A stretch of DNA of 64,000 nucleotides. It comes from Methylophilus sp. TWE2. GTDB taxonomy: Bacteria; Pseudomonadota; Gammaproteobacteria; Burkholderiales; Methylophilaceae. Of the stretch, positions 61,795 to 64,000 are shown piece after piece. The position numbers and the translations under genes are program-made. Location: assembly GCF_001183865.1 (NCBI RefSeq), contig NZ_CP012020.1:248001-312000 (forward strand), given 5' to 3'. The notes below the pieces were generated by a model. It was not told where the DNA came from. It made no database searches and saw nothing but the letters and a program-made list of their open reading frames with translations. How positions within the stretch are numbered: position 1 is the first letter of the stretch; each line of letters starts with the position of its first letter.

Positions 61795-62649
61795 TCAAGC
61801 CAACCCCATCCATTGCGCGGCGCCTCGAGCAGAGGCTTGTACCGCTTGTTGGTAGGTGGCCGTCGCTGGCAAATGGTCAGCCAGCTGGTGGAGTGAGAGA
61901 TAGCCGGGGTCTAAACGGATATCTTTTTCGCGGAAAATGCTGTGCTCGAGGGCGTAGGTTTCTGCCAGTGCTCTGAGGGATTCAGCCAGGGGTTTGGCAG
62001 GGTCGCTGGGCGTAAAATCCCCAAGTAGCCAGAGGTGTACATCTTCTTCTTGGCTGTAGCCAGCTTTCGGGTCCGCCAGGCGATAGGCATGGTCTATCCT
62101 GGCCTGGTTTTCAACTTCTTTCGGGTCACCATAGGCGACTTCGTAGTATTTTACTTTGGCGGTGAGTAGCGAGGTCGGGCCATCAATCGGCACCTGGCCG
62201 ACCGCATGATAGCCAGCAATGGCGCGCAAGCTTTTTAAATGATGCTCCTTGCCAACAAAGTGGATGGTTTCGCCACGGGCTTGCAACGCTTTGATGCCTG
62301 CTGCCATATCTTTGGTGGCCGCGTAAATGAAGGCGGCGCCATACGCTGCCGTTTTTTGGGCAAGACTGTAGTTGATCATGGCCGTGCCATTGCGATATAA
62401 CTCCATCGCGCTGGCGGCCGCTGCCTCAGCTTGTGCATCCAGCACCACTGAAACAGCCATTTTGGTGCCGTTTTCATTGCCAGTGGCCAAGGCTGCGAGC
62501 CAGTTTTGCAATTGCTCCGCAGGCCATTCAGGGTATTGCTCGCTGGCCATGGCAAACACTTGCGGTAGCAACCGGGTTTGTTCGGCCAGGCTCAGGTCTT
62601 GCAGCCGCAACGTGTTGTAGCCAGGCGGCAGGTTGAAATCTTCTCTCAT
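61795..62649 (-). CDS. Conserved hypothetical protein, 284 aa
   Basis: A soluble protein with no signal peptide. The middle half has alternating helices and strands (MINYSLAQKTAAYGAAFIYAATKDMAAGIKALQARGETIHFVGKEHHLKSLRAIAGYHAVGQVPIDGP), somewhat like a small-molecule or acyl-transferase fold, but no named family was recognised. It lies 18 bp downstream of the DUF2789 gene on the same strand and is probably co-transcribed with it and the chloride channel gene. Confidence 0.7.
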   Translation of the reverse strand: MREDFNLPPGYNTLRLQDLSLAEQTRLLPQVFAMASEQYPEWPAEQLQNWLAALATGNENGTKMAVSVVLDAQAEAAAASAMELYRNGTAMINYSLAQKTAAYGAAFIYAATKDMAAGIKALQARGETIHFVGKEHHLKSLRAIAGYHAVGQVPIDGPTSLLTAKVKYYEVAYGDPKEVENQARIDHAYRLADPKAGYSQEEDVHLWLLGDFTPSDPAKPLAESLRALAETYALEHSIFREKDIRLDPGYLSLHQLADHLPATATYQQAVQASARGAAQWMGLA

Positions 62650-62667
62650 TAAAATGCCATGCCCTGT

Positions 62668-62904
62668 TTACTTCTTGTGCAGCCTCGTATTCAACTGGTC
62701 TATCACTTCCGCCCAGTCTGCGTCTTTCAAAATCTCTTCACGCAGGAATGCGGCTTGGGCCGGTGTCCAGTAAGGAGCTTCAGCGAGTGAAACATAGCCA
62801 GCCAGATGGCTATGTGTTTGTATAAATGCGTCGATCTCTGCATCGCTATTCGGCAAACCGAGTTGTGCAAACAGGTTGTTGAGGGTGTGTAGTGAAGCTT
62901 CCAT
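62668..62904 (-). CDS. DUF2789 family protein, 78 aa
   Basis: Matches the short DUF2789 family: LHTLNNLFAQLGLPNSDAEIDAFIQTH then APYWTPAQAAFLREEILKDADWAEVIDQLN. Members are small helical cytoplasmic proteins of unknown role common in Proteobacteria. It starts 22 bp after the end of the ClC gene. Confidence 0.85.
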   Translation of the reverse strand: MEASLHTLNNLFAQLGLPNSDAEIDAFIQTHSHLAGYVSLAEAPYWTPAQAAFLREEILKDADWAEVIDQLNTRLHKK

Positions 62905-62926
62905 GATGCGGTCTCCTTAGGGATGG

Positions 62927-64000
62927 TCATTGTTTTGGCGTATGACTGCCTGGGCCAAACTGGCCAGCCAGTACCGAGTAGAGCGGGCGGCTGAAGATTC
63001 TGGAGGTGACAGTGGCAATGAGTGAAACGGCCATCAGGCTGATGACCATTTCGTGGCCGTCTATCATTTCCATGACAATAATAAAGGAGGTAATGGGCGC
63101 CTGGGTGACGCCTGCCAGAAAACCTGCCATGCATAAGGCACTGAATGCAATGGCGATCTCGTGGTAGTGAAAGATGGTCGACAGGTCGTAACCGATGCCA
63201 GCGCCTATCGACAGTGCCGGGGCAAAGATGCCGCCGGGGATGCCGCTGAGATAAGTGAAAATGGTGGAGAGGTATTTGACGATAGGGTAATACCAGGTTT
63301 CATTGAGGGTGCCATCTAGCATGGCTTTGGTCATTGAGTAGCCCGAGCCGTTAGCGGCACCGTGGCTGACAATCCTCAGGCCTGCCACGAGTAGTGCGCA
63401 AAAGCCTGTCCAGTAAAGGGGGTGGCGGGTACGGAATGCCGTGATTCTGCCAGGCAGGTTTTCAGAGAATTCGATCAGCGTCCGGCTGAAGATGCCGCCA
63501 GACATGCCGCAAACCAGCCCGCAGATGAGCACGGGCAACAGGATCTCGGTGTGGATGGCGCCGACATTCAGGCTGCCGAAATAGGTGTAATTGCCTTGTA
63601 ATGAAATGGAAACCAGGCCGGACAAGACAATGGCGGTGATCATGACGCCATTGGTTTTTTGTTCAAACTTGCGGCTCAGTTCCTCAATCGCAAATACAAT
63701 CCCTGCCAGGGGGGTGTTAAATGCCGCCGAAATACCTGCTGCGCCGCCCGCCAGAATCAAGTGTCTGGGATACACATGAAAGTGCGCCGGGAAATATCTG
63801 CGGAAACCATGCATGATGCTTGCGCCTACCTGCACCGAGGGACCCTCCCTGCCTGCAGAGAATCCGGCGGCCAGCCCCAGCGTGACAAACAGCATTTTGG
63901 TGACGGCGATTTTAATCGACACCAAATGGCTAATGGACTGGTGTTCTTCGTATTTGAGGGCGGCAATGGTTTGCGGGATGCCGCTACCGGCGGCACCGGC
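62927..64000 (-). CDS. ClC family chloride channel/antiporter, partial (5' end outside window)
   Basis: The frame is open to the right edge of the window; the first visible residues are AGAAGSGIPQTIAALKY, including the GSGIPQ selectivity filter. The second filter motif with the gating Glu is GREGPSVQVG, and the third is GIPGGIFAPALSIGAGIG. Later helices include GVTQAPITSFIIVMEM. About 358 residues of the C-terminal part are present; the first 100 or so are missing. No CBS domains follow. It may act as a chloride/proton antiporter, as in E. coli ClcA. A GTG at 63925 is not the true start. Confidence 0.92.
   Translation of the reverse strand, partial: AGAAGSGIPQTIAALKYEEHQSISHLVSIKIAVTKMLFVTLGLAAGFSAGREGPSVQVGASIMHGFRRYFPAHFHVYPRHLILAGGAAGISAAFNTPLAGIVFAIEELSRKFEQKTNGVMITAIVLSGLVSISLQGNYTYFGSLNVGAIHTEILLPVLICGLVCGMSGGIFSRTLIEFSENLPGRITAFRTRHPLYWTGFCALLVAGLRIVSHGAANGSGYSMTKAMLDGTLNETWYYPIVKYLSTIFTYLSGIPGGIFAPALSIGAGIGYDLSTIFHYHEIAIAFSALCMAGFLAGVTQAPITSFIIVMEMIDGHEMVISLMAVSLIATVTSRIFSRPLYSVLAGQFGPGSHTPKQ

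Overview
The window looks like a chromosomal segment of a methylotrophic betaproteobacterium, most likely Methylophilaceae. This is inferred from gene content: a split adenosylcobalamin-dependent ribonucleotide reductase (nrdJa/nrdJb), cobalamin-dependent methionine synthase, a PEP-CTERM protein, an ovothiol operon and typical betaproteobacterial intergenic repeats. There is no rRNA or other taxonomic marker, so the family assignment is tentative.

Positions 1-22545 are mostly ordinary chromosome. They hold a partial deacetylase-like gene, small secreted proteins, a HEPN-like protein, a PEP-CTERM protein, an MFS transporter, a DUF4186 protein, a tripartite RND efflux operon (adaptor, pump, outer-membrane channel), metH, lrgAB, waaA and nrdJa-nrdJb. 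Two composite repeats of about 600 bp lie in inverted orientation on either side of metH-lrgAB. The nrdJ operon has a sigma70-like promoter and an NrdR box.

Positions 22575-44404 are an apparently intact Tn7-like transposon of 21,830 bp. Its ends could be placed to the base: both begin TGTG, both carry a TTGCAA core exactly 18 nt from the tip, and the element is bracketed by the 5-bp duplication TTTGT. It sits just beyond the nrdJb terminator, 24 nt past the stop codon, which mirrors how Tn7 sits beyond glmS. The core is tnsA-tnsB-tnsC-tniQ (TnsD-sized) with no CRISPR components. The cargo is defence-rich. Left of the core are a Lit-type EF-Tu protease homologue, a TPR plus LA2681-type HEPN protein, a lipoprotein, and a complete Wadjet operon (JetABCD) led by a WYL-type regulator with a perfect 39-bp palindrome at its start. 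Right of the core are a zinc-ribbon/DUF2384 coupled pair, a HEPN-like protein, a DUF5677-like protein, a DUF2971-like protein and an unrecognised protein. The likely logic is a transposon that moves to a safe chromosomal site and carries several layers of anti-phage and anti-plasmid defence.

Positions 44405-52074 are a second accessory stretch, AT-rich at first. It holds membrane and secreted proteins of unknown function, a tail-collar protein, a ribbon-helix-helix antitoxin, an LprI-type protein, remnants of a duplicated DUF1223 gene, a recurring GGGGTCA-type motif, a Phd/PIN toxin-antitoxin pair and an orphan VapB antitoxin.

Positions 52075-64000 return to ordinary chromosome: ADP-ribosylglycohydrolase, NhaA, a Sel1-repeat protein, an ovothiol operon (OvoA plus a PLP C-S lyase), lipoproteins, a CPA1-type antiporter, two conserved hypothetical proteins and a partial ClC chloride channel gene running off the end.
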